Assembly: GCA_019359545.1 (NCBI GenBank)
Contig: JAHHHB010000013.1
Coordinates: forward strand, 1 to 64,000
From: Desmonostoc geniculatum HA4340-LM1
GTDB lineage: Bacteria; Cyanobacteriota; Cyanobacteriia; Cyanobacteriales; Nostocaceae
Length of the DNA: 64,000 nt
Reading direction: 5' to 3'
Below are positions 23,301-29,318 of the stretch, one piece after another (positions within the stretch are counted from its first letter, which is position 1; every line of letters starts with the position of its first letter). The notes beneath the pieces are model-generated. The model was not told where the DNA came from, ran no database searches, and was given only the letters and a program-made list of their open reading frames with translations. Both the position numbers and the translations under genes were made by a program.

Positions 23301-26300
23301 CCGAACCACCACCACGCTTTCCCATATATCTGGGTGTTGCGCCAGTAATGTCTCAATTTCTCCCAACTCAATGCGGAAGCCACGAATCTTAACTTGATTG
23401 TCAATTCGCCCTAAATACTCTAATTCGCCATTCGGCAGATAACGAGCTAAGTCCCCTGTTTTATATAGTCGCGCTTTTGGGTTATCAGCAAAAGGATTAG
23501 AGATAAACCGTTGTGTTGTCAGTTGGGGACGATTGACATAGCCACGGGTTACCCCAGCGCCACCAACGTACATTTCACCTGGAACCCCAATTGGTACTGG
23601 CTTTTGATGTTCATCAAGCACATATACCTGTAAATCGGGAATCGGACGACCAATTACACTTGCACTACCATGCAAATCGGCTTTGCTCAATGGGCGATAA
23701 GTGACGTGTACAGTGGTTTCCGTAATCCCATACATATTCACTAACTGGGGTGACTGGTCGCCATGCTGTTCAAACCAAGGCTGTAAACTCTTAATTTCTA
23801 AGGCTTCTCCGCCGAAAATAACCAGGCGCAACTTCAAATCGCCAAGAGTTTCTTGAGACTGTTCGACTTGAATTAACTGGCGGAAGGCTGAAGGTGTTTG
23901 GTTGAGAATAGTGACTTTCTCTTGAGACAATAACTCATAGAAGAGTTGTGGCGATCGCGTCACGAAATATGGCACTATTACTAGTCGTCCACCATAAAGC
24001 AAAGCACCCCAAATTTCCCAAACAGAGAAATCGAATGCATAAGAGTGGAACATTGTCCACACATCTTCAGATTTAAAGTTATACCAAGAGTTTGTTGCTG
24101 CAAACAAACGAACTACATTTGAGTGGTTGACTAAAACACCCTTGGGCTGACCTGTGGAACCTGAAGTGTAGATGACATATGCCAGGTTACTGGATGTGGC
24201 AGTATTTACAGGGTTTGACTCGCTCTTTTGAGCAATTTTTTCCCAATCGCTGTCTAAGCAGACAAGCTCTGCTGTATGCTCAGGCAACTTTTGAACTAAT
24301 TGCTGCTGAGTAAGTAGCACCCAAACTTGAGCATCTTCTAACATAAAGCTCAAGCGGTCTTGGGGATACTCTGAGTCAAGTGGCAGATATGCACCACCCG
24401 CCTTGAGAATTGCCAACACTCCGACAATCATCTCCAAGGAGCGCTCTACACACAACCCCACCAGCACATCGGCTCCTACACCCAAAGAACGTAAGTAATG
24501 TGCTAATTGATTTGCTTTGGCATTCAACTGCTGGTAAGTCAGTTGTTGATTCTCATACACAAGTGCCACTGCATCTGGGTTACGCTCAACTTGCTCCTCA
24601 AATAATTGATGGATACACTGTTCGGAGGAATAGTCTAAGAGTATATCATTCCACTCAATCAATAACTGCCGTTGCTCAGGTTCTGTAAGCATTGGCAATT
24701 GGGAAATTCGCTCTTTGGGGTTAGCAATAATCCCCTCAAGTAAAGTCACAAAATGACCAGTCATCCGCTCGATAGTACTGGCATCAAACAAATCAGTATT
24801 GTATTCCCACACACCCACTAGTCCAGTGGCGGTGTTCTCCATTGCCAAGGTAATATCAAACTTTGCAGTTTTGCCTTCTATTGGCAAATAACTGACACTT
24901 AACCCACTCAACTCTACTTGTGATATGGGTGCATCATTCTGGAGGGCAAACATCACCTGAAATAAGGGTGTATGACTTAAGTTTCGTTGGGGCTGCAATG
25001 CTTCTACTAGCATTTCAAAGGGTAAATTCTGATGAGCATAGGCATCCATTGCCATGAATCGAACGCGAGTCAGTAATTCCTCAAAGCTGGGATTGCCGGA
25101 GACATCAGTACGCAAAACTAAAGTATTGACAAAAAAGCCAATTAACCCTTCTAATTCAGAGCGATCGCGGTTAGCAATTGGCGAACCCACCAAAATGTCT
25201 TCTGTACCTGTGTAGCGGTAAAGTAAGGTATCAAATGCTGCCAACAGCGTCATAAAGAGCGTACAACCTTGCTCTTGGCTCAGTTTTATCAGCTTACTAG
25301 TTAATTCCTCAGAAAGTGCAAATTGTTGATATGCTCCGGCGAAAGTCTGCACAGCAGGTCTGGGTCGGTCAGTGGGTAGCGACAATAAGGCTGGTGCGTC
25401 TTTTAGTTGTTGTTGCCAGTAACTGAGTTGGCTTTGCAGTACATCCCCTTGCAACCACTGTCGTTGCCAAATGGCGAAATCTGCATACTGAATTGGTAGT
25501 GGCGCTAACGGTGAGCTTTGACCTATTGAATAAGCACTGTAAAGCGCTGCTAACTCCTGAACAAACACACCTATTGACCAGCCATCAGAGACAATGTGAT
25601 GCATACACACACTCAACATGTGTTCTGTCTCGGATAGTACTACTAATGTTGCCCTCACTAATGCCTGTGTTGCCAATTCAAAAGGTTGGATAGCTTGTTG
25701 TTCCCCTAAAAGTTTAGAAGCTATTTCCTGTTCGGTTGTAGATAAATGCTGCAAATCAACAACTGATAATGTCCAATTCCTTTGGGTTTGAATGATTTGT
25801 GTTGGTTGTCCATCAACGGTAATGAAATTAGTGCGTAACGCTTCGTGGCGATGAATAATTTCTTGTAAGCTTTGTTCTAATGCGCCAACTTGCAGAGTTC
25901 CTGCTAAACGCAAACCCATAGGCATGTTGTAGAAGGGACTGTCTGGCTCGAATTGGTCTAAGAACCATAAACGCTGTTGCGCGAATGACAGTGCCAGTTC
26001 TGCATTATTTGCCCTTGGCAAGATGGGTAGTGCAGACAGTTCTGAGTTTTGTTGCTGTAATTGCCCAATGGATTGAGCTAGTTGGGCAACTGTTGTCGCG
26101 GCAAATAATTCACGCAGTGGTAGTTCCACTTTGAAGATGTTGCGAATGCGTGAAACTACTTGTGTTCCTAGTAGCGAATGTCCCCCAAGTTCAAAAAAGT
26201 TATCATAAATGCCCACTTGCTCTACTTTTAGAACTTGCGCCCAAATTTGTGCCAACAGTTCTTCTATTGGACTGCGTGGGGCTACATATTTGTCCGATAA

Positions 26301-29300
26301 TTGGCTGTGTAAATCAGGTGCGGGCAATGCACGGCGGTCTACTTTGCCGTTGGGAGTAAACGGTAGGGCTTCTAGAATGACTATTGCATTTGGCACCATG
26401 TACTCTGGTAACTTTTCCTTCAGGAAGCGGCGCAGTTCGCTAACTTTTGGTGTCTGCTCTTTTTGGGATGCAATGTAGGCGACTAGGCTTTTGTTTCCAG
26501 GAATGTCTTCACGGGCGATGACACACGATGCTTGTACGTGGGGATATTGGCTCAATACTGTTTCGATTTCGCCCAACTCAATACGGAAGCCGCGTATTTT
26601 CACCTGATTATCGATTCGTCCCAGGTATTCGATGTTGCCATCAGGTAAATAACGTACTAAATCCCCTGTTTTGTAAAGGCGCTCGGAAGAGGCAGAGGGG
26701 AAAGACTGCTCCCCTGCTCCCCTGCTCCCCTGCTCCCCTGCTCCCCTGCCTCCACCGAAGGGATTGGGGATGAATTTCTCTTGTGTTAACTCAGGACGGT
26801 TGAGGTAGCCGCGTGCTACCCCTGCACCACCAATGTGCAATTCTCCTGGCACACCTACGGGAACTGGTTGCAGATACTCGTCTAAGATGTAGATTTGTGT
26901 GTTGGCTATGGGGCGACCAATGGGGACAAATTGTCGCTCAATTCCTTGCTTACAAGTCCAAAACGTTGCATCAATACAAGCTTCCGTGGGCCCATAAAGA
27001 TTGTGCAAGTTCACATTCAGATTACTTAACACTTTCTCTTGCAGAGCAACAGGTAAAGCTTCTCCTCCACAGAAAATGTGTTTGAGGGAGTGACAAATTT
27101 CGAGTCCTCCTTGTTCTATGAGTATTTGTAACAAGGATGGTACAAATTGAACAGTAGTGACCTGCTGTTGAGCAATTAACTCCTTCAGGTAAGCAGGGTC
27201 AGCATGGCCTCCTGGTTGAGCTAATAGCAACTGTCCACCTACTAACAAAGGTGCGTAAAATTCCCAAACTGAGGCATCAAAGCTAAAGGGAGTTTTCTGT
27301 AGCACTTTGTCTTCTTCAGTCAGGGGGAATGCTGTTTGCATCCAAGACATATGGTTGCAAAGGTTGCGGTGAGAAAGCATCACTCCCTTAGGCTGACCTG
27401 TCGAACCGGAAGTATAAATCACATAAGCCAAGTTAGTTGCTTGGACAAGTGCGATACCTACGGTAAGCTGCGCTAACGCATTGTCTTCGCAAGACTGAGA
27501 AATCAACTCAGCATCAGTATCTAAACATACAACCTGCGCTTGATGCCGAGGCAACTTTTCAAGAAGTTGCTGTTGTGTTAGCAATACCGCAACTTGAGCA
27601 TCTTCTAACATGAAGCTCAAGCGTTCTTGAGGATACTGAGGGTCAAGCGGCACGTAAGCCCCACCCGCTTTGAGAATCCCCAATAATCCCACCACCATTT
27701 CTAAGGAACGTTCTACACAAATACCAACCAGCACGTCTGGTTCTACACCCAGACTTTGTAAATAGTGCGCCAATCGGTTTGCACGACAGTTTAATTGCTG
27801 GTAAGTCAGTTGTTGATTTTCAAACACCACCGCCACTGCATCTGGGGTACGCTCTACTTGCTCCTCAAACAACTGATGGATACACTTATCCCTTGGATAA
27901 TCAGCCTGAGTATTGTTCCAGTCAACCAATAACTGCTGTTGCTCAACTTCTGTCAGTAGAGGTAATTGCCAAATCTGCTGCTGGGGATTAGCTACAATAG
28001 CTTCAAGCAGTGTCACAAAATGCCCTGCCATGCGCGCGATCGTAGTAGCTTCAAACAAGTCAGTATTGTATTGCCAGCAGAGTTGCAAAACTCCCTGAGC
28101 TTCCATCACCATTAAATTCAGATCTAAGTCTGCACCGCGTTGATGTCCGAGCAAGTATGGCTCCATTTGAAGCACTTGTTCTTGAATGTGCAATGAATTC
28201 TCGGTTGGTTCACACCAACGTTGTCGTTGCCAAGTAAAACTAACTTGACATAAAGGAGAACGACTGGGATCTCGTTGTGGCTGGAGTTGTTCCGCTAACA
28301 GAGAAAAAGGGTAATCTTGATGCTTTTGGGCTTCTCTAATTGTCTTGCTGATTTGAGCCAGAAATTCTGTAAATGTGGCGTTTTCCTGTACAGAAGTTCG
28401 TAAAACCATCAGGTTAGCAAAGTAGCCAACAATATCTTTAAAATCTGCACCCCATCGACCTCTCATCGGGCTTCCTATGAGAATGTCTGTTTGATTGGTG
28501 TAACGGTAAAGTTGGACGTAAAATGCTGCTAACAGAATCTGATAAAGGCTTGTTTCAGAAGCTAGGGCTAGATGCTTCAGTTTTTGAATTAACTGTTCAT
28601 CCAACTTTGAAATATGTGCTGCTCCTTGATAAGTCTTTACGGTTGGACGGGGTTTGTCTGGGAGCAAATTCAAAATTGGCAGTTCGCCAGCTAATTTTTG
28701 TTGCCAGTATTGCCGCAGTTTTTCTCCTCTGGAACCCGATAAAATTTCTGATTGCCAACTGACAAAATCTGCATAAGATTTATTCCCACTCAAATAATTT
28801 GCTGCTGCGTCTGTCTGCTCTTGACTAGCTTGCTCGATTTCATGAGCATACAAAGCTTGAAATTCACTCAGCAGTAAATCAAAAGACCACATATCGCCCG
28901 CAATGTGGTGCATTGTTAGCAAGAGAATGTGTTTTTTTGCTGACTGAGTAAATAAATGAACCCTCAAAACTGAATCTTTTTCTAAGTTAAAAGGGCGGTC
29001 AGTTATCGCAAATATTCTCTCTTGTAAGTAATCTTCGCTCCAATTACTGGCATCTATTACCTCAAGATTAAATTTATGTTTGTGATTAACTTGCTGAATC
29101 GATTTACCTTGATAACTGGTATATGTAGTTCGCAGAATAGGATGGCGTTCAATAATTTTTTCCCAGACACGATTGACAGCAGTAATATTTAAATAAGAAT
29201 TAATTTTTGCAGTAATAAATATATTATAAGCAACGCTATCGGTGGCCATTTGGTAGATAAACCACATTGCTTCTTGACCAGAAGACATTGGTTGACTTGT

Positions 29301-29318
29301 TTGAACAATTCTATTCAT
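8397..29318 (-). CDS. Giant six-module NRPS for an Ahp-cyclodepsipeptide (cyanopeptolin type)
   Basis: The 6973-aa protein has this approximate domain order: C1 1-450, A1 475-990, PCP1 1040; C2 1095, A2 1565, PCP2 2114; C3 2168, A3 2639, PCP3 3199; C4 3270, A4 3730, PCP4 4309; C5 4370, A5 4845, PCP5 5414; C6 5477, A6 5940 with an embedded N-methyltransferase at about 6410-6830 (VLEIGCGTG near 6480), PCP6 6906. Hand-aligned specificity codes: A1 DAWQFGLIDK (Gln), A2 DFWNIGMVHK (Thr), A3 DFWNVGMVHK (Thr), A4 DVENAGVVTK (the code I recall for Ahp modules), A5 DAWTIAAVCK (Phe), A6 DASTIAAVCK (Tyr, N-methylated). C1 resembles starter condensation domains (SSGQEAMWF, HHIAGDMWS), so the Gln is probably acylated. 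PCP3 has LGGDS instead of LGGHS and C4 is divergent (YPLAMLQMGMLFHS). No epimerase domain is seen. Five A domains contain in-frame repeat inserts. The start is an ATG with AGGT upstream. Position in the mature product is inferred by colinearity. Confidence 0.95.
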   Translation of the reverse strand: MNRIVQTSQPMSSGQEAMWFIYQMATDSVAYNIFITAKINSYLNITAVNRVWEKIIERHPILRTTYTSYQGKSIQQVNHKHKFNLEVIDASNWSEDYLQERIFAITDRPFNLEKDSVLRVHLFTQSAKKHILLLTMHHIAGDMWSFDLLLSEFQALYAHEIEQASQEQTDAAANYLSGNKSYADFVSWQSEILSGSRGEKLRQYWQQKLAGELPILNLLPDKPRPTVKTYQGAAHISKLDEQLIQKLKHLALASETSLYQILLAAFYVQLYRYTNQTDILIGSPMRGRWGADFKDIVGYFANLMVLRTSVQENATFTEFLAQISKTIREAQKHQDYPFSLLAEQLQPQRDPSRSPLCQVSFTWQRQRWCEPTENSLHIQEQVLQMEPYLLGHQRGADLDLNLMVMEAQGVLQLCWQYNTDLFEATTIARMAGHFVTLLEAIVANPQQQIWQLPLLTEVEQQQLLVDWNNTQADYPRDKCIHQLFEEQVERTPDAVAVVFENQQLTYQQLNCRANRLAHYLQSLGVEPDVLVGICVERSLEMVVGLLGILKAGGAYVPLDPQYPQERLSFMLEDAQVAVLLTQQQLLEKLPRHQAQVVCLDTDAELISQSCEDNALAQLTVGIALVQATNLAYVIYTSGSTGQPKGVMLSHRNLCNHMSWMQTAFPLTEEDKVLQKTPFSFDASVWEFYAPLLVGGQLLLAQPGGHADPAYLKELIAQQQVTTVQFVPSLLQILIEQGGLEICHSLKHIFCGGEALPVALQEKVLSNLNVNLHNLYGPTEACIDATFWTCKQGIERQFVPIGRPIANTQIYILDEYLQPVPVGVPGELHIGGAGVARGYLNRPELTQEKFIPNPFGGGRGAGEQGSRGAGEQSFPSASSERLYKTGDLVRYLPDGNIEYLGRIDNQVKIRGFRIELGEIETVLSQYPHVQASCVIAREDIPGNKSLVAYIASQKEQTPKVSELRRFLKEKLPEYMVPNAIVILEALPFTPNGKVDRRALPAPDLHSQLSDKYVAPRSPIEELLAQIWAQVLKVEQVGIYDNFFELGGHSLLGTQVVSRIRNIFKVELPLRELFAATTVAQLAQSIGQLQQQNSELSALPILPRANNAELALSFAQQRLWFLDQFEPDSPFYNMPMGLRLAGTLQVGALEQSLQEIIHRHEALRTNFITVDGQPTQIIQTQRNWTLSVVDLQHLSTTEQEIASKLLGEQQAIQPFELATQALVRATLVVLSETEHMLSVCMHHIVSDGWSIGVFVQELAALYSAYSIGQSSPLAPLPIQYADFAIWQRQWLQGDVLQSQLSYWQQQLKDAPALLSLPTDRPRPAVQTFAGAYQQFALSEELTSKLIKLSQEQGCTLFMTLLAAFDTLLYRYTGTEDILVGSPIANRDRSELEGLIGFFVNTLVLRTDVSGNPSFEELLTRVRFMAMDAYAHQNLPFEMLVEALQPQRNLSHTPLFQVMFALQNDAPISQVELSGLSVSYLPIEGKTAKFDITLAMENTATGLVGVWEYNTDLFDASTIERMTGHFVTLLEGIIANPKERISQLPMLTEPEQRQLLIEWNDILLDYSSEQCIHQLFEEQVERNPDAVALVYENQQLTYQQLNAKANQLAHYLRSLGVGADVLVGLCVERSLEMIVGVLAILKAGGAYLPLDSEYPQDRLSFMLEDAQVWVLLTQQQLVQKLPEHTAELVCLDSDWEKIAQKSESNPVNTATSSNLAYVIYTSGSTGQPKGVLVNHSNVVRLFAATNSWYNFKSEDVWTMFHSYAFDFSVWEIWGALLYGGRLVIVPYFVTRSPQLFYELLSQEKVTILNQTPSAFRQLIQVEQSQETLGDLKLRLVIFGGEALEIKSLQPWFEQHGDQSPQLVNMYGITETTVHVTYRPLSKADLHGSASVIGRPIPDLQVYVLDEHQKPVPIGVPGEMYVGGAGVTRGYVNRPQLTTQRFISNPFADNPKARLYKTGDLARYLPNGELEYLGRIDNQVKIRGFRIELGEIETLLAQHPDIWESVVVVREDEPGDKRLVAYVVPEVGQSPKAAEVRQFLANQLPSYMVPNTFVLLESLPLTSNGKVDRRALPKPELDSTRLDKYVAPRTPTEEILALIWAQVLKVEQVGIEDNFFEIGGHSLLATQVVSRIRNTFKVELPLRDLFARATVAELAHLIGQLQQQDSELSAPPILKRPENATITLSFAQQRLWFLDQLQPNSAFYNIPIALRLTGTLNVAALEQSLEEIIARHEALRTNFITVDGKASQIIQTQTLWTLSIVDLQHLSPSEQEIAAQELAQQQALVPFELATQALFRTTLVVLSETEHMLSVCMHHIVSDGWSMGVFVQELAALYSAYSIGQSSPLAPLPIQYADFALWQRQWLQGDVLQSQLSYWQQQLKDAPALLSLPTDRPRPAVQTHNGAYRQFALSEELTQKLTKLSQEQGCTLFMTLLAAFDTLLYRYTGTEDILVGSPIANRDRSEVEGLIGFFVNTLVLRTDVSGNPSFEELLTRVRFMAMDAYAHQNLPFEMLVEALQPQRDLSHTPLFQVMFTLQNAPMSQIELTGLSVNLLPIANPTAKFDLSLAMENTANGLVGVWEYNTDLFDASTIERMTGHFVTLLEGIIANPQEPISQLPLLTALEQQQLLVDWHDTQADYSENQCIHHLFEEQVARTPNAVAVVYENQQLTYEQLNSRANQLAHHLSSLGVSADVLVGLCFERSLEMIVGLLGILKAGGAYVPLDPEYPQERLSFMLEDAQVSVLLTQQHLVERLPKQQARVVCLDSNSEKIAQNTSSNLLNTATSDNLAYIIYTSGSTGQPKGVLVNHSNVVRLFAATDSWYNFNSQDVWTMFHSYAFDFSVWEIWGALLYGGRLIVVPYLVTRSPESFYQLLCEEKVTILNQTPSAFRQLIQVEEAMAITDNLNLRLVVFGGEALELLSLQPWFERHGDQMPQLVNMYGITETTVHVTYRPLSKADLNGTASVIGRPIPDLQVYLLDKNLQPVPIGVPGEMYVGGQGVTSGYLNRPQLTGERFISNPFKRSRGAGELLSRGGEILKSPRLYKTGDLARYLPNGELEYLGRIDNQVKIRGFRIELGEIEALLTQHPAVWESVVMVREDQPGEKRLVAYVVPKTGQSLTPAQLRSFLKQKLPDYMLPTAFVELEALPLTANKKVDRRLLKAPDNTRPELEDAFVAPITPEEKILAAIWAKVLGVEQVGINDNFFALGGDSIRSIQVLSQAKAQGLSFSVQELFQHQTIYELVEELKTQEDEITKSELTQPFSLICEADKQQLPDGVEDAYPLAMLQMGMLFHSEYATDSAIYREISSFHLRTPLNVQVLQVALQDLVNHHAVLRTSFELSKFSIPLQLVHQQVEVPLQVEDWCHLNHSQQEDALTAWFEAEKKRHFDWTHPPLLRFFVHRRTQETFNLTLSCHHAILDGWSVSSMMTEFFSRYLSLLGEEIDYVSPLLSVTFRDYVALEQQAIASSETQTYWREKLNDCTFTKLPDSPSVPTDTNVPKVGLQDITLSLEISEGLKQFAQSAQVPLKSVLLAAHLRVLNLLSGQSDVLTGLIANGRPEQSDGERVLGLFLNTLPFRLQLAGGTWIDLVQQIFATEREFLPHRRYPLAQIQTDLGGESLFETAFNFVHFHVYQQVLELDNLQLLDVKSFEETNFTFVASFSMNPISSEIGLQLEYDVLKLSTHEINRISEYYLKALAAMVNQPQGRYELYSLLSQQEEQQLLVEWNDTQADYPSDKCIHELFEQEVERSPNAAALVFENQQLTYSELNCRANQLAHYLQSLGVKPEVLVGIYLERSLSTIVAFLAVLKAGGAYVPLDPDYPHQRLADISQDSQISLLLTQETLLNSLPVEGVKVIVLDNESGVLTNQSPENPVSEVRPENLACLLYTSGSTGKPKGVMLTHAALVSHSSAISEVFGLTSSDRVLQFASFSFDVAAEEIFPTWYKGGTVVLRPAQMFPDFTSFAQFLAQEKLTAINITPAYWHEWAVAVSKEDATVPQSLRLVAVGGDAVLPETVTIWQQLVGDRVNCLNVYGPTEASVTAIVHDLLDPKSSQTNTVLIGRPIANTQAYILDRHLQPVPIGVIGELHIGGVRLARGYLNRPELTEEKFLPNPFGGSRGAGEQGGRGAEILPNPQSPIPNTSATLSTSPQSPIPNPRLYKTGDLARYLPDGNIECFGRIDNQVKIRGFRIELGEIEAVLNQHIDVQISCVTIREDAAGDKRLVAYVVPYEQKIPATHELRQFLSSKLPLYMVPQAFVMLESLPLTANRKVDRRALPAPDLHHQLKDKYVAPRTPVEEMLALIWAQVLKVEQVGIHDNFFEMGGHSLLATQLVSRIRNTFKVELPLRTLFAAATVEQLARSIEQLQQEDLELTSPPILRRAENATITLSYAQQRLWFLEQLQPNSALYNIPLALRLVGTLNRSALEQSLQEIIARHEALRTNFIAVDGKATQIIREWGTERTSDLLAPTDWQVSVVELQHLPTSEQETAAQELVQQQASLPFDLATQALVRATLLVLNETEHILSVCMHHIVSDEWSVEVFVQEFTALYSAYSQGQLSTLAPLPIQYADFALWQRQWLQGDVLQSQLNYWQQQLKDAPALLPLPTDRARPAVQTFASAHQKFELSLELSQRLAQLSQQQGATLFMTLLAAYDTLLYRYTGQADILVGTPIANRNRSEIEGLIGFFVNTLVMRTDLSQNPSFSDLLGRVREMALQAYAHQDLPFEMLVEVLQPQRNLSHTPLFQVAFLFQNTPTSAVELSGLTISDFPTENVTAKFDLTLAIANTTTGMVGVLEYNTDLFDRTTIARMANHFVTLLEGIVANPQQPISQLPMLTAVEQQQLLFDWNDTRVDYPQDKCIHQLFEEQVERTPDAVAVVFENEQLTYGELNHRANQLAHYLRSLGVGVDVLVGLCVERSLFMLVALLGILKAGAAYVPFDPEYPTERLQFMLEDAQVSVILTQQRILNKLPPNQAQLVCLDEIWSQILENHQHNLTSKVTAVDLANVIYTSGSTGKPKGVMVKHTGLVNLAQAQIQTFGVDSSSRVLQFASLSFDASIWEIIMALAAGATLYLGTKDSLLPGMPLIERLRDYGITHITLPPSALAVLPTEELLGLQTIIVAGEACSPELMKQWSVGRNFFNAYGPTEASVCATVAKCTPEDEKLTIGRPIANTQIYILDEYLQPVPVGVPGELHIGGASLARGYLNRSELTQEKFIQNPFGGSRGAGEQGSRGAGEQGSRGAEEQSLPSAPHLFCPSASSDRLYKTGDLARYLPDGNIEYLGRIDNQVKIRGFRIELGEIETALSQLREVQQAVVVAREDQPNNKRLVAYVVPQQKNGENNYLDNLAQSLRANLKKLLPDYMIPSSFVVLENLPLTPNGKIDHRALPTPELTVLSEADYVMPNTEAEKIIAGIWQKALQVEKVGVHDNFFELGGHSLVATQVISRLQEAFGISLPLRYIFESPTVAQLSELILSELKTGSGLAVPAILPVSRDADIPLSWAQERLWFVNQLSGESDAYTIDFTVRLVGNLNPKALEQAFGSIVQRHEPLRTRFEIKDNKPVQAIAPNMTITLPVVDLQNQPEPEKQAEALATAEASKPFDLANGPVLRVKLWQVATDEYVLLFAIHHIAADGWSMGILIGELSAYYRAMATGTSALLPELPVQYADFSVWQRQWLTNQVLERQLNYWKKQLTGAPPLLELPTDRPRPAIQTFRGGTEQLQLDSLLTSQLKKLSLESGSTLFMTLLAGFVVLMSRYSGQTDLVVGSPIANRNRTEIESLIGFFVNSLALRFDLSQEPTFADLLAQVRRVTQEAYDHQDLPFEMLVEELQVERNLDRNPLTQVVFALQNAPSSPWDLPDVKVEGMPSGLDSVRLDLEVYLWDAPSGLVGFCSYNKDLFDAATIARMMQHFQNLLAAIVDNPQQPVSLLPLLSQQERHQLLVEWNDTQADYPQNQCIHQLFEEQVERTPDAVAVVFENQQLTYHELNCRANQLAHHLRSLGVGADVLVGLCVERSLFMAIGLLGILKAGGAYVPLDPEYPSNRLSFMLEDTQISLLVTQQRLVEKLPPNQAHLVSLDEIWAEIAEKNQNNLAIEVTASHLANVIYTSGSTGKPKGVMVEHRGLCNLAQAQIQAFDVHQGNRVLQFASLSFDACISEILMTLGAGATLYLGTKDSIMPGMPLIERLRDDGITHVTLPPSALAVLPTEELKALQTIIVAGEACTVELMKQWSSGRNFFNAYGPTEASVCATIAKCAQEDEKVTIGRPITNTQIYILDSHANPVPIGVPGELHIGGVGLARGYLNRVELTTEKFIPNPFGGSRGALELLSRGAGEQSFPSAPHPLCPSASSERLYKTGDSARYLPDGNIEYLGRIDNQVKVRGFRIELGEIEGVLSQHPLVQSGVAVARVDNTGDKQLVAYLVPALKNKVLPQELAQWQSEYVSDWQMLYEQAYGQPQTSIDDPTFNISGWNSSYTKQAIPAVEMQEWVESTVGRILSLSPQRVLEIGCGTGLLLSRVAPKCLEYWGCDYSSAALQHVEQVCKTVLGLDNVRLLHQMADNFTLIPKGEFDTVVINSVVQYFPSVEYLLQVIEGAIAAIGDRGTLFVGDVRSLPLLSPYHAAVQLFQAPEDRTVEQWQQQVNSSVAAEEELVIDPRFFIALKQRFPQITWVEIVPKRGYAQNELTQFRYDVALHVGADVQATTVSWLNWQLDKLSFTQIQHQLQEEQPELLGIRGVPNQRVQQALQTWQWLENSPPVETVGQLRQLLAQQPTVGINPEEFYQLGQHLGYTVHTSWWRSSQDGSYDVVFCRNQEQTAPFWDNSTVTTKSWTDYTNNPLYGKLVQKLVPLVREFIQQKLPNYMMPQAFVLLNALPLTPNGKVDRRALPAPDTATRNLGTGFVSPRTPIEAQLVEIWSEVLGSDCIGINDNFFELGGHSLLATQVISRLRNIFPVELSLQNFLEYPTVANLAQIIEVVGFVQDGQPSITQTQEDYEEGEL
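10333..10432. repeat. In-frame low-complexity insert in A6
   Basis: It lies between the PNPF segment and the YKTGD core of the Tyr adenylation domain. It is built from CCCCTGCT and AGAGCTCA-type units plus a purine-rich part and encodes SRGAxE-type residues followed by a Ser/Pro-rich stretch. Domains without an insert (A2, A7) have only about eight residues here. Confidence 0.85.
13591..13708. repeat. In-frame 8-bp minisatellite insert in A5
   Basis: About seven tandem copies of CTCCCCTG occupy the PNPF-to-YKTGD loop of the Phe adenylation domain. Three 8-bp units equal 24 bp, so the protein shows an 8-residue repeat (GEQGSRGA). The insert adds about 35 residues relative to A2. Confidence 0.9.
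16886..17014. repeat. In-frame composite repeat insert in A4
   Basis: Here the same loop of the Ahp-type adenylation domain carries GGGGATT heptamers, a short intergenic-type word (ACTGAGCGTAGCCGAAGTA) and then CCCCTGCT units. Together they add roughly 40 residues rich in Pro, Ser, Asn and Thr. Confidence 0.9.
20224..20280. repeat. In-frame low-complexity insert in A3
   Basis: A short insert of CCCCTGCT and CAAGAGCT units lies in the second Thr adenylation domain at the same loop. It encodes RSRGAGELLSRGGE. The nearly identical A2 domain lacks it, so the insertion happened after those modules diverged or was lost from one copy. Confidence 0.85.
26681..26755. repeat. In-frame low-complexity insert in A1
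   Basis: About five CTCCCCTG copies plus a purine-rich segment lie in the PNPF-to-YKTGD loop of the Gln adenylation domain. They encode GRGAGEQGSRGAGEQ and a Ser-rich tail, adding about 19 residues. Confidence 0.9.
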
